Shown in pieces: positions 63,375 through 64,000 of a stretch of DNA of 64,000 nucleotides. Within the stretch, counting starts at the first letter, position 1. The number at the start of each line of letters is the position of its first letter. The stretch lies in assembly GCA_963921335.3 (NCBI GenBank), contig CAWUFC020000001.1, positions 434,001 to 498,000 of the forward strand, in the 5' to 3' direction. The translations under genes were made by a program, and so were the position numbers. The notes under the pieces are model-generated. The model did not search any database and was not told the origin of the DNA. It was given only the letters and a program-made list of their open reading frames with translations. This DNA is from CAWUFC02 sp963921335. GTDB lineage: Bacteria; Pseudomonadota; Gammaproteobacteria; Pseudomonadales; Halieaceae.

Positions 63375-64000
63375 ATGACGCTCACGCCGCTAGACTGGTC
63401 CATTGTAGTTCTGTTTTTGACGCTCGCCATTGTCATTGGATTGTGGGCGAGCCGCTCGGCTGGCCAGAATGAGGAGGCCTACTTTTTATCCGGCCGGCGC
63501 ATGCCCTGGTGGCTATTGGGCGTGTCAATGGTGGCCACCACCTTCGCCGCAGACACTCCTTTGCTGGTGACCGATATTGTTCGCAGCAACGGCGTCGCCG
63601 GTAATTGGGTGTGGTGGGCCTTCTTGCTGACAGGCATGCTTACGACCTTTGTCTACGCTCGGTTGTGGCGGCGATCAGGGGTTTTGACCAATCTGGAATT
63701 CTACGAGCTTCGCTATAGTGGCCGGGCCGCAGTAGCCGTAAGGTCGTTCCGGGCTGTATACCTGGGTTTGTTTTTCAACGTCATGATTATGGCAACCGTT
63801 ACACTGGCGGCAATTAAAATCAGTACGGCCATGTTGGGTATTACACCTCTGGAAACTGTAATGGTGGCAGGTACGGCGACGCTCATATTTTGCACCTTGG
63901 GTGGTTTTCTGGGTGTGTTGCTCAGCGACCTGGTTTTGTTTTCCGCAGCCATGATTGGCTCTATAGCGGCGGCGATATATGCGTTGGATCATCCGGCGGT
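63375..64000 (+). CDS. Sodium:solute symporter family transporter (partial)
   Basis: The first 208 codons of a plus-strand gene that runs off the right edge. It begins MTLTPLDWSIVVLFLTLAIVIGLW, then YFLSGRRMPWWLLGVSMVATTFAADTPL, the typical first helices of SSS (SLC5-like) carriers. Six hydrophobic segments are visible. It lies 18 bp after nagB, so it is probably the inner-membrane importer of GlcNAc or its oligomers; the substrate is inferred from position. Confidence 0.88.
   Translation, partial: MTLTPLDWSIVVLFLTLAIVIGLWASRSAGQNEEAYFLSGRRMPWWLLGVSMVATTFAADTPLLVTDIVRSNGVAGNWVWWAFLLTGMLTTFVYARLWRRSGVLTNLEFYELRYSGRAAVAVRSFRAVYLGLFFNVMIMATVTLAAIKISTAMLGITPLETVMVAGTATLIFCTLGGFLGVLLSDLVLFSAAMIGSIAAAIYALDHPA

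Overview
The window is the replication-origin region of a gammaproteobacterial chromosome, probably a marine aerobe of the Halieaceae (OM60/NOR5) type. That placement rests on gene order and protein character (aa3 oxidase operon, def-fmt-rsmB-trkA opposite dprA-tsaC, dnaA-dnaN-recF-gyrB opposite rpmH-rnpA-yidD-yidC-mnmE-mnmG-rsmG-parAB-atp, many TonB-dependent receptors). No 16S rRNA gene is present, so it is inference. No rRNA gene, tRNA gene, CRISPR array or insertion sequence was recognised.

Layout. 0-5 kb: end of a SURF1 gene, a small DUF2909 membrane protein, and the minus-strand cytochrome c oxidase operon coxB-coxA-cox11-coxC. 5-7.3 kb: a MATE exporter and an unrecognised protein. 7.3-12.6 kb, minus strand: yheV, aroE, hemF, tsaC, purE, dprA and a LysM protein. 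12.7-18.9 kb, plus strand: def, fmt, rsmB, trkA, trkH and a methyltransferase. 18.9-23.4 kb: a GAF-GAF-PAS class III adenylate cyclase coupled to a gene for a 36-residue-repeat coiled coil, a SIMPL protein and djlA. 23.5-28.8 kb: glyQS, an EctR/CosR-like MarR regulator and a BCCT osmolyte transporter with a palindromic operator candidate. 29-33.5 kb: a TonB-dependent receptor followed by a TPR-sulfotransferase. 33.6-39.8 kb, minus: gyrB, recF (containing two perfect parS sites), dnaN, dnaA. 39.8-40.4 kb: the probable oriC. 40.4-48.9 kb, plus: rpmH, rnpA, yidD, yidC, mnmE, mnmG, rsmG, parA, parB. The mnmE-mnmG gap holds a second DnaA-box/AT-rich segment. 49-56 kb: the atpIBEFHAGDC operon with a good promoter and a terminator.

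56-64 kb, immediately after the ATP synthase operon, is the most interesting part: a tightly coupled plus-strand operon of a TonB-dependent receptor, a GH20 beta-hexosaminidase, a 606-residue fusion of a BadF-type sugar kinase with a PIG-L/LmbE deacetylase, NagB, and an incomplete sodium:solute symporter. Read together it is a complete route for chitin-derived N-acetylglucosamine: outer-membrane uptake, release of GlcNAc, inner-membrane uptake, then phosphorylation and deacetylation in one polypeptide, with no NagA, and finally deamination to fructose 6-phosphate. The fusion in place of NagA is the best candidate here for an undescribed system.

Starts were chosen by comparison with family lengths and by Shine-Dalgarno sequences. 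Non-ATG starts (TTG for dnaA, tsaC, rsmG, parA; GTG for fmt, rsmB, rnpA, atpF, the second receptor) are common.
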